Shown here piece by piece: positions 28,489 through 39,900 of a stretch of 64,000 nt of DNA. The translations under genes and the position numbers were made by a program. The notes beneath the pieces were generated by a model. The model was not told where the DNA came from and ran no database searches. It saw only the letters and a list, made by a program, of their open reading frames with translations. The stretch is from Mammaliicoccus vitulinus (GTDB taxonomy: Bacteria; Bacillota; Bacilli; Staphylococcales; Staphylococcaceae): contig NZ_CP118974.1 of assembly GCF_029024305.1 (NCBI RefSeq), positions 1,767,069 through 1,831,068 on the forward strand. Reading direction: 5' to 3'. How positions within the stretch are numbered: position 1 is the first letter of the stretch; every line of letters starts with the position of its first letter.

Positions 28489-29297
28489 CTTAAACTGCCC
28501 CCTCTTTTTTCAACTCTTCTTTGTTGACCACTTTTTATGAAATAATAACCTAAAATCAGTATCATAACTAAACCAAATAGCAATGTAGAAATCGCATTAA
28601 TTTCCATCGTAATACCTTTTCTAGCCATTGAATAAACTTCGACTGATAATACACTAAATCCACTACCCGTAACGAAGAAACTTACTGTAAAGTCATCTAA
28701 AGAATATGTTAGCGCCATAAAGAAACCACCGATAGCGCCAGGAAGTATATGAGGAATAATCACTTTAATAAGTGTTTGCCATGAAGATGCTCCTAAGTCT
28801 CTAGCTGCATCAATCATAGATGTATTCATATCATATAGTTTCGGTAACACTAATAGAACGACTATAGGCACACAAAAAGCAATATGTGAAATTAATACTG
28901 ACCAAAATCCTAGTCCCATACCTGTGAAGTGTCCAATCACAGTAAATAATAATAAGAAGGAAGAACCGATGACTACATCAGAGCTAACCATTAATATATT
29001 GTTTAAAGTTAATAAGCCAACTTTCAATTTTTTATTTTTCAAATAGTAAATACCAATCGCGCCACAAATACCAATTACAGTTGATATACTAGCTGCTAAT
29101 AACGCAATCGCTATCGTATTCACAATTATGACAAGTAAACGTTTATTTTGAAATACTGATATATAATGATCAAGCGTAAATCCTTTGAATTGTGTCATAT
29201 TCCCCGCATCGTTAAAGGAATAATAAATTAAAAAGAATATTGGTAAGTATAGAAATATGAGTATAAATGTAAAATAGATTTTTCCAGTTATTTTCAT
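28485..29297 (-). CDS. potC: Polyamine ABC transporter permease PotC
   Basis: One of the two permease subunits: 270 residues with six membrane helices. The cytoplasmic loop contains the ABC-coupling motif around AARDLGASSWQTLIKVIIPHI (about residues 163-183), where the consensus EAA-x3-G is preserved. The preceding potB stop is one base from its start region, and potD overlaps its end. Together with PotB it forms the channel driven by PotA. Confidence 0.95.
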   Translation of the reverse strand: MKITGKIYFTFILIFLYLPIFFLIYYSFNDAGNMTQFKGFTLDHYISVFQNKRLLVIIVNTIAIALLAASISTVIGICGAIGIYYLKNKKLKVGLLTLNNILMVSSDVVIGSSFLLLFTVIGHFTGMGLGFWSVLISHIAFCVPIVVLLVLPKLYDMNTSMIDAARDLGASSWQTLIKVIIPHILPGAIGGFFMALTYSLDDFTVSFFVTGSGFSVLSVEVYSMARKGITMEINAISTLLFGLVMILILGYYFIKSGQQRRVEKRGGSLR

Positions 29298-29298
29298 A

Positions 29299-30102
29299 CT
29301 ATACCTCCTTATTCTCTGATTTAGATTTTGTCACAATGAGTATAAATGCCATTGCTAATATTAAAAACACTGCAATCGTTGAACCCATTCCATAATTTTG
29401 TGTCACTAAAAACTGCTCTTGTATAGCGGTACCTAAGTTAACCACTTTATTTCCTGCAATTAATCTCGTAATCATAAACAAAGATAATGCAGGTATAAAT
29501 GTAATTTGTATACCTGTTTTGACGCCTTCTAAAGTTAATGGCACGATTACCCTTCTAAAAGTTGTTAAAGGGCTTGCACCTAAGTCTTTAGAAGCTTGTA
29601 GTAAATTCTCAGGTATTTCGTCCATCGAATTAAAGATGGGTAATAACATAAAAGGTATATAAATATATACAGAAACGATGATAAAGGCTGTACTTGTAAA
29701 TAATAATTCAGTAGAAGGCACATTAAAGACGTTTAAAATTTTGTTTAATAATCCATCATGGCTTAAAATACCGATAAAGGCATACGTTTTTAACAATAAA
29801 TTTATCCAAGTTGGTAATATGACAAGTAAAAGTAATATTTCTTTATACTTAGCGTTTCTCAATATGAGTGCTAAAGGATAACTAATGATTAAACAAAAGA
29901 ACGTAATAATAAATGCATACCATGCTGAGCTTAAAGTCATTTCCAAATAACTACTTGTAAAAAAGTTCTTATAATTTTCAAAAGAAAAGTGTCCATGAAT
30001 ATCTAATAAAGAAGAATAAAAAATCATAGCTATAGGTACAATAATGAACAATACAATCCATATCATATAAGGTACAAGTAATATTGATTTTATTTTACGC
30101 AT
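29299..30102 (-). CDS. potB: Polyamine ABC transporter permease PotB
   Basis: The partner permease: 267 residues from the ATG at 30102, which follows GAGGAAG by six or seven bases. Longer in-frame forms reach back to 30189 but would run through potA and the ribosome site. Six membrane helices are visible. The coupling loop is [20 protein letters not shown] (about 185-204). Its start overlaps the potA stop by eight bases, so translation of the two is coupled. Confidence 0.93.
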   Translation of the reverse strand: MRKIKSILLVPYMIWIVLFIIVPIAMIFYSSLLDIHGHFSFENYKNFFTSSYLEMTLSSAWYAFIITFFCLIISYPLALILRNAKYKEILLLLVILPTWINLLLKTYAFIGILSHDGLLNKILNVFNVPSTELLFTSTAFIIVSVYIYIPFMLLPIFNSMDEIPENLLQASKDLGASPLTTFRRVIVPLTLEGVKTGIQITFIPALSLFMITRLIAGNKVVNLGTAIQEQFLVTQNYGMGSTIAVFLILAMAFILIVTKSKSENKEV

Positions 30103-31192
30103 TGCCATCTTCCTCATAACTTTCAATTCGACGATCAAATTCTTCTTCAGTTTCACCAGGTAACATAATATGAATGGCTTCAGAGTCAAAATCTAATCCG
30201 ACAGTTTCACCAATTGTTGCTTTTTTAGTCGATTGTATAATCCATTCATTACCTTGAACATCAAAACAACATATTTCATAATGAACACCTCTAAATAATT
30301 GAGAATCTACGACTGCAGAAATACGGCCTTCACTTTCTGATTTTATCGTAATATCTTCTGGACGTATGACAACATCAACTTTAGCATCTTTTTTAAAGCC
30401 TGCATCAACACATTCATATGAAATGCCATACATTTCGACTTCATAATCACGTTTCATAACACCGCTCACGATATTCGACTCTCCAATAAAATCTGCAACA
30501 AATCTATTTACAGGTTCATCATAAATATCAACGGGCGTACCACTTTGTTGAATTTTACCGTCCTTCATTACAAATATGTAGTCACTCATTGCTAAAGCTT
30601 CTTCTTGATCATGTGTAACAAATATAAACGTAATCCCTAACCTTTGTTGTAATTCACGCAATTCATACTGCATTTCAGTTCTTAATTTTAAGTCTAATGC
30701 TGATAGAGGTTCATCTAAAAGAATGATTTCTGGTTCGTTAGCTAACGCTCTTGCTATAGCAACTCTTTGCTTTTGACCACCACTCATTTCAGTAATATTA
30801 CGCTGTTCATAACCTTCAAGCTTTACTAATTTTAAGGCTTCTTTTACTTTTTGCTGAATATCTTTTTTATTGAGTTTCTTTATCTTTAGTCCAAATGCTA
30901 CATTATCGTACACATTCAAATGTGGAAATAAAGCATAATCTTGAAACACCGTGTTAACTTTTCTGTTATTAGCTGGTACTTTATTGATTATTTTATTATT
31001 GAATAATATGTCACCATTAGATGGCGTTTCAAATCCTGCTATCAACTTTAAAATCGTTGTTTTTCCACATCCTGAAGGACCTAATAATGTGTAAAATTTA
31101 CCTTCTTCAATTTCAAAACTGACATCATCTAATACTTGAGTATTATTAAATTTTTTTGAAATATTTTCAAACTTTATGATGGGCTGTTTCAT
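30095..31192 (-). CDS. potA: Polyamine ABC transporter ATPase PotA
   Basis: The cytoplasmic ATPase that powers polyamine import: 365 residues. Walker A is GPSGCGKTT (38-46), the Q-loop is [12 protein letters not shown], the signature [14 protein letters not shown] starts at residue 137, Walker B is ILLDEP (157-162), and a switch histidine follows in [11 protein letters not shown]-terminal TOBE-type domain occupies about 285-355. It follows potR by ten bases and overlaps potB. Confidence 0.97.
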   Translation of the reverse strand: MKQPIIKFENISKKFNNTQVLDDVSFEIEEGKFYTLLGPSGCGKTTILKLIAGFETPSNGDILFNNKIINKVPANNRKVNTVFQDYALFPHLNVYDNVAFGLKIKKLNKKDIQQKVKEALKLVKLEGYEQRNITEMSGGQKQRVAIARALANEPEIILLDEPLSALDLKLRTEMQYELRELQQRLGITFIFVTHDQEEALAMSDYIFVMKDGKIQQSGTPVDIYDEPVNRFVADFIGESNIVSGVMKRDYEVEMYGISYECVDAGFKKDAKVDVVIRPEDITIKSESEGRISAVVDSQLFRGVHYEICCFDVQGNEWIIQSTKKATIGETVGLDFDSEAIHIMLPGETEEEFDRRIESYEEDGNA

Positions 31193-31202
31193 GCCTTACC
31201 TC

Positions 31203-31745
31203 CTATAAATACGATTCTGTAGCAACTATTAATACTTCTGCATCTTTAGTTGATTCATTTAAGAACTGATGCTCTTCATGCGCTTTAAAATAAAAACATT
31301 CCCCACTTTTAGCGGTGTATGTCTGTTTTCCTATTTTCAATGTTATATAACCTTTTTTAACGTAAGCAAATGTCTCTGATGATGATGGACTAAATGATTT
31401 ATATTTCGAATTACTTTTCAAAGTTATAATGACTGGTTCCATTTCAAATTCATTTGAATCAGGTACTAACCATTTAATCTTATATCCAAGATCAAATTCA
31501 TCATATATTGTTTGTTCATCTAAAGGATAATGTATACGAGCTTGATATAATTTTTCATTAAAAAATTCGCTTGGCTCTACACCTAATACGTCTAATATAT
31601 TCAGAAAAGTTTCCATAGAAGGAGAAGATAAATTTCTTTCCAGCTGTGAAATATAACCTTTTGACAAATCTGTACGTTCACCTAATTCTTCTTGAGTTAA
31701 ATTTTTCTGATACCTTAAATTTTTAAGTTTTTCTCCTATATTCAT
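31203..31745 (-). CDS. potR: XRE-cupin transcriptional regulator PotR
   Basis: A 180-residue regulator: helix-turn-helix of the XRE type at residues 5-60 (GEKLKNLRYQKNLTQEELGE) and a C-terminal cupin (about 105-178, YTAKSGECFYFKAHEEHQF). Cupin regulators of this type commonly control the adjacent polyamine or amino-acid gene set, so it likely senses polyamines and controls potRABCD; that is inference from position. The start region carries an unusual nested set of inverted repeats at 31750-31847, probably its operator. The ribosome site is GGGGGA. Confidence 0.85.
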   Translation of the reverse strand: MNIGEKLKNLRYQKNLTQEELGERTDLSKGYISQLERNLSSPSMETFLNILDVLGVEPSEFFNEKLYQARIHYPLDEQTIYDEFDLGYKIKWLVPDSNEFEMEPVIITLKSNSKYKSFSPSSSETFAYVKKGYITLKIGKQTYTAKSGECFYFKAHEEHQFLNESTKDAEVLIVATESYL

Positions 31746-31749
31746 AAAT

Positions 31750-31847
31750 CCCCCAAAAAATGTGTTGTTTACTTTTACTAAACATTAAGTTTAGTACCTT
31801 TAATAAAATAACAGAAATTATTTTATAGTTCAACACTTTTTTGGGGG
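31750..31847 (-). promoter_or_regulatory. potR control region with three nested inverted repeats
   Basis: The outer arms are CCCCCAAAAAATGTGTTG (31750-31767) and CAACACTTTTTTGGGGG (31831-31847). Inside are two perfect palindromes: TACTAAAC/GTTTAGTA (31776-31796) and ATAAAATAA/TTATTTTAT (31803-31826). On the minus strand, TTGAAC (about 31834-31829) with a weak TATTTT -10 element fits a promoter. The 31776-31796 palindrome would then sit near the transcription start, a natural repressor site. If transcription begins further upstream, the outer arms could fold and hide the GGGGG ribosome site. Confidence 0.5.
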
Positions 31848-31858
31848 ATATCAATATT

Positions 31859-32131
31859 TTATTTAATTGTAATGTTTGATTCTTCGTTATTTTCATTTAA
31901 CGCTTTTACTGCTTTATAACCATCGTAACCACTTACTTCTTTAAATTCTTTATAAATATTATTTTCATCTGACTTTCCTGGAACAATTTTTTTGAAGTTT
32001 TTATATGCTCGTTTAAATTGTTCTTTGTCAGTACTACTTTCATATGCATCTTCAATATGATTGAAAAACTCTATCACTTGAAGTATTTCTTCTTGCGTCC
32101 AATCAACATCTATTGGATAACTATATTCCAT
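31859..32131 (-). CDS. yktA: UPF0223 family protein (YktA)
   Basis: The ATG at 32131 follows AAAGGAG and gives 90 residues; the longer in-frame form to 32194 would run into the pdhD terminator. It starts MEYSYPIDVDWTQEEILQVI and matches the UPF0223/YktA family, which is small, acidic and of unknown function. It lies just after the pyruvate dehydrogenase operon in S. aureus as well. Confidence 0.88.
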   Translation of the reverse strand: MEYSYPIDVDWTQEEILQVIEFFNHIEDAYESSTDKEQFKRAYKNFKKIVPGKSDENNIYKEFKEVSGYDGYKAVKALNENNEESNITIK

Positions 32132-32150
32132 TTTACCTTTCTCCTTTATA

Positions 32151-32183
32151 AAAAAAGAATCACTGAATGAACAGTGATTCTTT
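32151..32183 (-). terminator. Terminator after pdhD
   Basis: AAAGAATCACTG (32154-32165) pairs perfectly with CAGTGATTCTTT (32172-32183), followed on the minus strand by TTTTTTT. The yktA ribosome site follows within about 20 bases, so yktA may depend on read-through. Confidence 0.85.
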
Positions 32184-32197
32184 AGTATTGTCAATTA

Positions 32198-33604
32198 TTA
32201 CATTGTATGAATAGGTGTTCCAAGAGCTACTTCTGCAGCTTCCATAGAAATTTCACCTAATGTTGGGTGAGCATGAATAGTTAATGATACGTCTTCAGCA
32301 GTCATTCCTGTTTCAATTGCTAAACCTAATTCAGCAATAATATCTGAAGCGCCTGTACCAGCAACTTGTGCACCAACTAATAATCCATTTTCTTTTAATG
32401 TTACAAGTTTAACGAAACCAGCAGTTTCATTTAAAGCTAATGCACGGCCATTGGCAGCGAATGGGAATTTAGCAGCTTTCACTTCTAATCCTTCTTCTTT
32501 AGCACTTGCTTCTGAATGACCAACTGTTGCTAATTCTGGTTCTGTGAAACATACTGCAGGAATTGCTAAGTAATCTACAGCAGATTTTTCACCAGAGATA
32601 GCTTCAGCAGCTACTTTAGCTTCGTAACTTGCTTTATGAGCAAGTGGAGGTCCAGCAACGATATCACCGATTGCATAGATGTTTTCAATTGAAGAACGAC
32701 TTTGTTCATCAACTTCAACTAATCCACGTTCTGATAATTTTAGACCTAATTCTTCTAGACCTAATTCGTCAGTATTTGGACGACGTCCTACAGTAACTAA
32801 TACATAGTCAGCTTCGATTTCTTTTGTTTCTCCGCCAGCTTCGTAAGTAACTTTTACGCCATTATCAGTTTCTTCAGCAGATTTAGCCATTGCTTCAGTA
32901 ACGATTTCTACACCTTTTGCTTTAAGACCTTTTTTAACGATTTGAGTCATTTGTTTCTCAAATCCACCTAAAATATCTTTTGCACCTTCAAGGATTGTTA
33001 CTTCAGAACCAAAGTTAGCATAAGCAGTACCTAGTTCAGAACCGATATAACCGCCACCAACTACTACTAATTTTTTTGGTACGTCTTGAAGTGCTAAAGC
33101 ACCAGTTGAATCGATCACACGTTTACCGAATTTGAAATTAGGAATTTCAATTGGACGTGAACCTGTAGCAATAATTGCATGTTTAAACGTATAAGTTTGA
33201 GAAGCTTTTTCAGTCATAACTTTTAAGTTATTTTCATCTACAAAATACGCTTCACCTTTAACTACATCAATTTTGTTACCTTTCATTAATCCAGCAACGC
33301 CGCCAGTTAATTTATTAACTACGCCATTTTTGAACTCTTGAACTTTTTCAAAATTTAATGCAACTTTCTCAGCAATAACACCCATGTCTTCTGAATGTTG
33401 TGCATTATGGAAACGGTGTGATGCTGATAATAAAGCTTTAGATGGAATACAACCAACGTTTAAACAAACGCCACCTAATTCGCCTTTTTCAACGATTGTT
33501 ACTTTTTGTCCTAATTGTGCTGCACGAATTGCTGCAACATATCCACCAGGACCTGCTCCAATTACAATAGTATCTGTTTCAATAGGAAAATCTCCAACTA
33601 CCAT
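32198..33604 (-). CDS. pdhD: Dihydrolipoyl dehydrogenase (E3), PdhD
   Basis: E3 reoxidises dihydrolipoamide on E2 and passes electrons through FAD to NAD. The 468 residues include an N-terminal FAD site ([14 protein letters not shown]), the redox disulphide Cys47-Cys52 in [16 protein letters not shown], an NAD domain ([14 protein letters not shown]) and the dimer-interface catalytic segment HAHPTLGE, with its His-Glu pair, near the C-terminus. It follows pdhC by two bases, as the last gene of pdhABCD. Confidence 0.98.
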   Translation of the reverse strand: MVVGDFPIETDTIVIGAGPGGYVAAIRAAQLGQKVTIVEKGELGGVCLNVGCIPSKALLSASHRFHNAQHSEDMGVIAEKVALNFEKVQEFKNGVVNKLTGGVAGLMKGNKIDVVKGEAYFVDENNLKVMTEKASQTYTFKHAIIATGSRPIEIPNFKFGKRVIDSTGALALQDVPKKLVVVGGGYIGSELGTAYANFGSEVTILEGAKDILGGFEKQMTQIVKKGLKAKGVEIVTEAMAKSAEETDNGVKVTYEAGGETKEIEADYVLVTVGRRPNTDELGLEELGLKLSERGLVEVDEQSRSSIENIYAIGDIVAGPPLAHKASYEAKVAAEAISGEKSAVDYLAIPAVCFTEPELATVGHSEASAKEEGLEVKAAKFPFAANGRALALNETAGFVKLVTLKENGLLVGAQVAGTGASDIIAELGLAIETGMTAEDVSLTIHAHPTLGEISMEAAEVALGTPIHTM

Positions 33605-33606
33605 TT

Positions 33607-34893
33607 TTACCCCTCCATTAATAATAATTCTGGATTATTTAATAATCTCTTAATATGGTTCATAGCATTTTGTCCAGTAGCACCATCAATTTGTCTATGG
33701 TCGAAACTTAATGATAATGATAACACAGGTGCTGCTATAATTTCTCCATCTTTAACGATAGGTTTTTGAGCAATACGACCAATACCTAAAATTGCAACTT
33801 CAGGATGGTTGATTACTGGAGTGAACCATTGTCCACCTGCTGAACCAATATTACTAATCGTACAAGTTGCGGCTTTCATTTCGTTAGCTTGTAATTTACC
33901 GTCACGTGCTTTAACAGCTAATTCGTTAATTTCATCTGAAATTTCGAACATTGATTTATGATCAGCATTTTTAACTACTGGTACTAATAAACCACGATCA
34001 GTATCTGCAGCTATACCTATATTATAGTAATGTTTATGAACAATTTCACCATTTTCTTCATCAAATTCAGTATTTAATGCTGGATATTTCTTAAGTGCTG
34101 ATACTAATGCTTTAACAACGTATGGTAAGAATGTTAATTTAGTACCTTGCTCAGCAGCAACTTCTTTGAATTTTTTACGGTGATCCCATAATTCTTGAAC
34201 ATCAATTTCATCCATTAATGTTACGTGAGGAGCAGTTTGTTTAGAGTTAACCATTGCTTTAGCAATTGCTTTACGCATCGCTGGGATTTTCTCACGAGTT
34301 TCAGGATATTCTCCTTCTGGTACTTGTGGAGTTTGTACAGATTGAGTATCTTCACTTGAAGATTGAGCTTCTTCTGCAGCTGGTTGTTCTGATTTAGAAC
34401 CGCCGTTTAAGTAAGCTTCAACGTCTTCTTTCAAGACACGTCCATTTTTACCTGAACCTGAAACAGCTTTAATATTTACATCGTTATCACGAGCAAATTT
34501 ACGAACTGAAGGCATAGCGATTACGCGTTTAGAATCATCAACATCTTCTGATTGAGTTTCAGCAGTTGCTTCTTCTTTAGATTCTTCTTTCGCTTCTTCT
34601 GCTGGTGCTTCTTCTTCATCGTCATCATGGCCTTTGAATTGTATACCTTCTGCATCTGGTGCATCAATTTTAACAATTGTATCACCAACAACAGAAACAG
34701 TTCCTTCTTCAACCATAACTTCTTCTACTTTACCTGAAACAGGTGATGGAATTTCAACGACTGATTTATCATTTTGAACTTCACATAATACATCGTCTTC
34801 TTGAATTTCGTCTCCTGCTTTAACAAACCATTTTACAATTTCACCTTCGTGGATACCTTCTCCGATATCTGGTAATTTAAATTCGAATGACAC
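33607..34893 (-). CDS. pdhC: Dihydrolipoamide acetyltransferase (E2) of pyruvate dehydrogenase, PdhC
   Basis: E2 forms the core of the complex. Its 428 residues run lipoyl domain (1-80, lipoyl Lys43 in [10 protein letters not shown]), an acidic Ala/Glu linker (about 88-118), peripheral E1/E3-binding domain (about 126-162), a second linker, and the acetyltransferase domain (about 205-428). The catalytic FDHRQIDG places His399 and Asp403. One lipoyl domain is present. It follows pdhB after 42 bases. Confidence 0.97.
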   Translation of the reverse strand: MSFEFKLPDIGEGIHEGEIVKWFVKAGDEIQEDDVLCEVQNDKSVVEIPSPVSGKVEEVMVEEGTVSVVGDTIVKIDAPDAEGIQFKGHDDDEEEAPAEEAKEESKEEATAETQSEDVDDSKRVIAMPSVRKFARDNDVNIKAVSGSGKNGRVLKEDVEAYLNGGSKSEQPAAEEAQSSSEDTQSVQTPQVPEGEYPETREKIPAMRKAIAKAMVNSKQTAPHVTLMDEIDVQELWDHRKKFKEVAAEQGTKLTFLPYVVKALVSALKKYPALNTEFDEENGEIVHKHYYNIGIAADTDRGLLVPVVKNADHKSMFEISDEINELAVKARDGKLQANEMKAATCTISNIGSAGGQWFTPVINHPEVAILGIGRIAQKPIVKDGEIIAAPVLSLSLSFDHRQIDGATGQNAMNHIKRLLNNPELLLMEG

Positions 34894-34922
34894 GATTTTT
34901 TCCTCCTAAATATTAAATCCGT

Positions 34923-34942
34923 ATTTTAATGCGCATTAAAAT
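34923..34942. repeat. Perfect 20-bp palindrome spanning the pdhB stop
   Basis: ATTTTAATGC followed by GCATTAAAAT is self-complementary. In the message it can form a small hairpin covering the last pdhB codons, ahead of the pdhC ribosome site. No T tract follows, so a terminator is unlikely; processing or a mild translational effect is possible. Confidence 0.55.
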
Positions 34943-35913
34943 TCTAATGTTTGTTTAGCTTGCGCTACGATATCTTTTTTGTTTGGTAACCATACACCTT
35001 CAGCTTGTGTGAATGGATAAATAGTGTCAGCAGCAGCTACACGTGCAATAGGAGCTTCTAATGAAAGAACAGCTCTTTCAGAGATTTCTGCTACAACAGT
35101 TGCACCAACGCCAGCTTGTTTTTGAGCTTCTTGAACTACAATTACGCGGTTTGTTTTTTCAACTGATTTCACAATTGTTTCAACATCTAAAGGTTGAACA
35201 GTGATTAAGTCAATTACTTCAACTGAATAACCATCTTTTTCTAAGTCTTCTGCTGCTTTTAATGATTCTTGAACCATTGCACCATAAGTGATGATTGTTA
35301 AGTCAGTACCTTCACGTTTAACTTTAGCTTTACCGATTTCCACTTCATATTCCTCTTCAGGTACTTCTTCACGGAATGAACGGTATAATTTCATATGCTC
35401 TAAATATACAACTGGATCATTACTGCGGATTGCAGAAATTAATAATCCTTTAGCATCATATGGATTTGAAGGAATAACAACTTTCAAACCTGGAGATTGC
35501 GCCATTAAACCTTCTAAGTTATCAGCATGTAATTCTGGTGTATGAACACCACCACCGAATGGAGCACGGATTGTTACTGGAGCTGTTTTTGAGTTACCTG
35601 AACGGAAACGATGACGAGCTATTTGACCAGCAATTGAGTCCATAACTTCAAATACGAAACCAAAGAATTGGATTTCCATGACAGGACGGTAACCTTCAAG
35701 CGTTAAACCTAAAGCTAGACCACCAATACCTGATTCAGCTAGAGGTGTATCAAATACACGATCTTCACCGAATTCTTTTTGTAAACCTTCTGTTGCACGG
35801 AATACACCGCCGTTTACACCAACGTCTTCACCGAATAATAGAACGTCTTCGTCTCTTTTCAATTCGTTTTGAAGCGCATTGTTAATCGCTTGAATCATTG
35901 TCATTTGTGCCAT
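34936..35913 (-). CDS. pdhB: Pyruvate dehydrogenase E1 beta subunit, PdhB
   Basis: The 325-residue beta half of the thiamine-diphosphate-dependent E1, which decarboxylates pyruvate and acetylates lipoyl-E2. Family blocks include [20 protein letters not shown], the [21 protein letters not shown] region and the [17 protein letters not shown] loop that contributes to the active site. It follows pdhA by three bases. Confidence 0.97.
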   Translation of the reverse strand: MAQMTMIQAINNALQNELKRDEDVLLFGEDVGVNGGVFRATEGLQKEFGEDRVFDTPLAESGIGGLALGLTLEGYRPVMEIQFFGFVFEVMDSIAGQIARHRFRSGNSKTAPVTIRAPFGGGVHTPELHADNLEGLMAQSPGLKVVIPSNPYDAKGLLISAIRSNDPVVYLEHMKLYRSFREEVPEEEYEVEIGKAKVKREGTDLTIITYGAMVQESLKAAEDLEKDGYSVEVIDLITVQPLDVETIVKSVEKTNRVIVVQEAQKQAGVGATVVAEISERAVLSLEAPIARVAAADTIYPFTQAEGVWLPNKKDIVAQAKQTLEF

Positions 35914-35916
35914 GAC

Positions 35917-37029
<1,113 letters not shown>

Positions 37030-37075
37030 TCAATTCACCATACCTTTCCCTATATTAAATAATCATTTCTTAATT

Positions 37076-37104
37076 AGTTTAACATAAATCTGTTTTACTG
37101 TTAA
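37076..37104 (-). promoter_or_regulatory. Probable sigma-A promoter of pdhABCD
   Basis: On the minus strand, TTAACA (37104-37099) and TAAACT (37081-37076) are spaced by 17 bases, about 47 bases before the pdhA ATG. The -35 matches five of six consensus positions and the -10 four of six. Confidence 0.5.
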
Positions 37105-37192
37105 ATAAAAAATACTAACATTACAAAAAGCCCTGTACAAAAGGTTTTTTAAAAACTGTATTACAACATATTTGCATCTGTACTAATACAAA

Positions 37193-37825
37193 TTATTCGT
37201 TTAAAATAGCTGAAACATCTTTCTTTTCTTGTTGTACTTTTTTAAGATTGTTTTGATATTCCGTTACTACTTTTTCGGTCTTTTTGTTTACTTCTGCTAA
37301 TTTTTTAGAGCGATCGTTCGCGCCTTCTTGCGTTGCATTGTCATCAGATAGATAGCTAAATAATTTTTCTTCTGTATTCAGCACCTCTTTATAACCTTTG
37401 ATTACTTTATCATGTACTTTATATTTCTCATCCAAAGCTTTCTTTAAATCAGCAGCTTCTTTTGATTGTTCTTCATCTTCTATTGCTTTGTAATCATTTT
37501 TAGAAGATTCGTATATTTTTTTAGATTTATCCATTGCTTCTTTTTCATCATTTATGATTTTTTCTCTATTTTTAATATCATTTGTAATCTCTTCAGCTTT
37601 AGATTTAAATTCTCCATCTTTAGCTTTATTGAGTTCTTCAATTTTCTTAACCTTTTCTTTTTCAGCTTTCGCCATTTTTTCGTTTAAATCAACAATTACT
37701 TTTTCTTCTTGGTTAGCTTTTTCTACCTTTTTATAAAAAGCCTCAAGTGATTCTTTAGATTGACCACATGCTGATAAAATGACTGTGGTTGCTAGTGTTA
37801 ATGTTAAAAATTTCTTGCCAATCAT
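37193..37825 (-). CDS. YkyA-like lipoprotein (putative cell-wall-binding)
   Basis: A 210-residue secreted lipoprotein: lipobox LSAC with Cys20, then almost entirely lysine- and glutamate-rich coiled coil. It resembles the YkyA/putative cell-wall-binding lipoprotein family, which lies beside pdhA and a deformylase gene in Bacillus. Function is unknown. The 163-base spacer to pdhA contains a possible weak hairpin at about 37128-37150, so the pdh operon probably uses its own promoter. Confidence 0.82.
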   Translation of the reverse strand: MIGKKFLTLTLATTVILSACGQSKESLEAFYKKVEKANQEEKVIVDLNEKMAKAEKEKVKKIEELNKAKDGEFKSKAEEITNDIKNREKIINDEKEAMDKSKKIYESSKNDYKAIEDEEQSKEAADLKKALDEKYKVHDKVIKGYKEVLNTEEKLFSYLSDDNATQEGANDRSKKLAEVNKKTEKVVTEYQNNLKKVQQEKKDVSAILNE

Positions 37826-37945
37826 TTATATTGCCTCCTTACATATCTATAAACATGTTACTCTGTTTTTTTTATTTATACAATTAATAATAGATGTAAA
37901 AATGAATAGTTTTTGATATATTTTATATGAGGAAGGTGCATGAAA

Positions 37946-38500
37946 ATGATAACAATGGAAAATATTATTCGTGACGGCCACGAAACACTTAGAAAAAAAG
38001 CCGCTGAAGTAGATTTACCAATTTCAAATGAAGAGAAAGAAACGTTAAATGATATGCTAGAATTCCTAAAAAATTCTCAAGATGAAGTATTAGCTAAAAA
38101 ATATGGATTACGTTCAGGTGTTGGTCTTGCTGCGCCACAAATAAACGTTTCTAAACAAATGTTAGCAGTTTATATTCAAGATGATGGCAAAGGAAATTCA
38201 ATAGAACTACAACTGATCAACCCTAAAATTGTTAGTCATAGTGTACAAAAAGCGTATTTAAACGGCGGTGAAGGATGTTTAAGCGTAGATGAATCCAAAC
38301 CAGGATTAGTACATCGAAACTTTAAAGTAACAATACAAGCCTATGATATAAATGGAGATCTATTCAAAAAAAGATTCAAAGGATATCCGGCAATCGTGTT
38401 GCAACATGAAATCGATCATTTAAATGGTGTAATGTTCTACGATTATATTAATCAAGAAGATCCATTCAAACCGTTAGAAGATGCAGTTGAAATAAACTAA
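37946..38500 (+). CDS. def: Peptide deformylase Def
   Basis: Def removes the formyl group from new polypeptides. I start it at the ATG at 37946, nine bases after GAGGAAGG and matching the S. aureus start; the ATG at 37940 is too close to the site. The 184 residues carry all three signatures: GVGLAAPQ (58-65), EGCLS with metal ligand Cys111, and QHEIDH with ligands His154 and His158 and catalytic Glu155. It is a type 2 deformylase, with the insertions seen in Gram-positive enzymes. Confidence 0.97.
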   Translation: MITMENIIRDGHETLRKKAAEVDLPISNEEKETLNDMLEFLKNSQDEVLAKKYGLRSGVGLAAPQINVSKQMLAVYIQDDGKGNSIELQLINPKIVSHSVQKAYLNGGEGCLSVDESKPGLVHRNFKVTIQAYDINGDLFKKRFKGYPAIVLQHEIDHLNGVMFYDYINQEDPFKPLEDAVEIN

Positions 38501-38527
38501 TAATCAAATATCAATATCGTCATATAA

Positions 38528-38579
38528 AAACACATCAATCCATTAAATTTTCTAATCGGATTGATGCGTTTATTTTTTT
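38528..38579 (+). terminator. Terminator after def
   Basis: AAACACATCAATCC pairs with GGATTGATGCGTTT (one wobble), followed by ATTTTTTT. Confidence 0.85.
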
Positions 38580-38602
38580 AGAGATTTTAAACAAAATACA
38601 CG

Positions 38603-38875
38603 TTACATAAATTCGTCTCTACGCTCTATAAAATGTATATTTTTTTCTTTTAATGCTTTTTGGACTGTTGTAAGTTCGTCTAAGCTTAACCATTCTGGAT
38701 CTTTATTGTGTCTAATGTAATGTGGGTCTTGTTTAACATTATTGACCATTTCATCATAATTATAAATCATGACAACTTCATTTTTACGTATATTAAATTC
38801 AATGCCTTTAAATTGTTTGTCAGATCTTTCTTTTTCACCTTCAACGGTTCTAATAATACGTTCCACTTTATCCAT
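38603..38875 (-). CDS. Small conserved protein, function unknown
   Basis: From the ATG at 38875 (eight bases after AGGAAG) the product has 90 residues, without signal or membrane segment. I do not recognise a named family. The sequence is charged, with VERIIRTVEGEKERSDKQF at the start and HNKDPEWLSLDELTTVQKAL in the middle. It follows the HAD hydrolase gene by 12 bases and is probably co-transcribed with it. The same place holds a small hypothetical gene in S. aureus, as I remember. Confidence 0.7.
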   Translation of the reverse strand: MDKVERIIRTVEGEKERSDKQFKGIEFNIRKNEVVMIYNYDEMVNNVKQDPHYIRHNKDPEWLSLDELTTVQKALKEKNIHFIERRDEFM

Positions 38876-38887
38876 ATGTTTCACTTC

Positions 38888-39667
38888 CTATTCTTCTATC
38901 AATCCTAATTCTATACATGCGTTGTATATGCCATCTTCATCAACTGACGATGTTTCATAATCACAAACTGTTTTTAAAGCATCAACAGCATTCCCCATTG
39001 CCACTCCACAGCCTACTTCTGAAATCATTTCGATATCGTTAGGTCCGTCTCCAAATGCTATGACTTCACTTAATGAAAATCCTAATTTTTCACTTAATTC
39101 TTTTATTCCTTCTGCTTTTGATCGATCATTCGGTACAACGTCTCTACTTAGAAGGTGCCATCTGTAAAATTTTAATGAATTAAATTGATTATCGTATTTG
39201 TCATCTTCATCATCACCATGAAAAATAAGTGCTTGATAAACTGGATGATCAAGATAATATGTATTGTGATATTCAGGGTAATCCATTTTTAATGACCCTA
39301 AACTTTCTGATATGTCATTATGGCTTTCGGCATTTGCGTAAACAGTCGTTTCTCCGAAAAATACTAACGGATGATTATTTTCATGTGCTTTGTCTACTAT
39401 ATTACTTAATTCTTCTTTATTTAATGGATGTTTGCCAATGATTTCTCCGTTATAAACGACAATTTGTCCATTTAATGAAACAAATGTTTCTATTCCAGTT
39501 TCTTTAATAACTTCTTTAAACATGTAAGGCGCTCTTCCCGTTGCAATAGCGACTATATGCCCTTTTTCTTTTAATTTTGTTATGGCAGTAATTGTAGATT
39601 CGGGTATTTCTTTATTTTCATCATAGATTGTTCCATCTATATCAAAAAATATTAATTTCTTATCCAA
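38888..39667 (-). CDS. Cof-type HAD superfamily phosphatase
   Basis: A 259-residue HAD hydrolase of the Cof/C2B-cap type. Motif I is FDIDGT (Asp9, Asp11), motif II is the ATGRAPYMF segment near residue 42, the motif III Lys is in NDRSKAEGIKEL, and motif IV is the FGDGPNDIEM segment near residue 206. Such enzymes dephosphorylate sugar phosphates or cofactors such as FMN or PLP; the natural substrate cannot be read off. It is the first gene of a unit with the small gene at 38603. Confidence 0.92.
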   Translation of the reverse strand: MDKKLIFFDIDGTIYDENKEIPESTITAITKLKEKGHIVAIATGRAPYMFKEVIKETGIETFVSLNGQIVVYNGEIIGKHPLNKEELSNIVDKAHENNHPLVFFGETTVYANAESHNDISESLGSLKMDYPEYHNTYYLDHPVYQALIFHGDDEDDKYDNQFNSLKFYRWHLLSRDVVPNDRSKAEGIKELSEKLGFSLSEVIAFGDGPNDIEMISEVGCGVAMGNAVDALKTVCDYETSSVDEDGIYNACIELGLIEE

Positions 39668-39844
39668 CTTTGATCGCCTCCTTAAATCTATTTTAGTCCA
39701 TATTCAATATATATGAAAGATTTAGTTAAATAACTTTATTTATCTCTAATTATCATGTAAAATGAACTTATTAAAAAGGTATTTATATATATTCATATAA
39801 CTACTTTTAAAAATGTACGGGAATCAAAATTCAACATTGACTCA

Positions 39845-39875
39845 CCCTAGACTTAAAACTAGGGCTTTATTTATG
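39845..39875 (+). other. Short hairpin in the rpoY leader
   Basis: CCCTAG (39845-39850) and CTAGGG (39859-39864) form a six-base stem, followed by CTTTATTTAT, about 35 bases before the rpoY start. The rpoY ribosome site lies in CCTAGGAGG, which also contains a CCTAG able to pair with the CTAGG of this hairpin. It could be a weak attenuator or a translational switch, but the evidence is thin. Confidence 0.35.
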
Positions 39876-39900
39876 TTAATTAACCTAGGAGGATTTATAT

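Noticed and set aside
34521-34737. Frames in both directions within pdhC
   Set aside because: They are shadows of the Ala/Glu-rich linker of E2, whose codon bias leaves other frames open.
37466-37736. Two plus-strand Phe-rich frames opposite the YkyA-like gene
   Set aside because: They arise from the Lys/Glu-rich coiled-coil coding strand; no ribosome site or membrane-protein logic.
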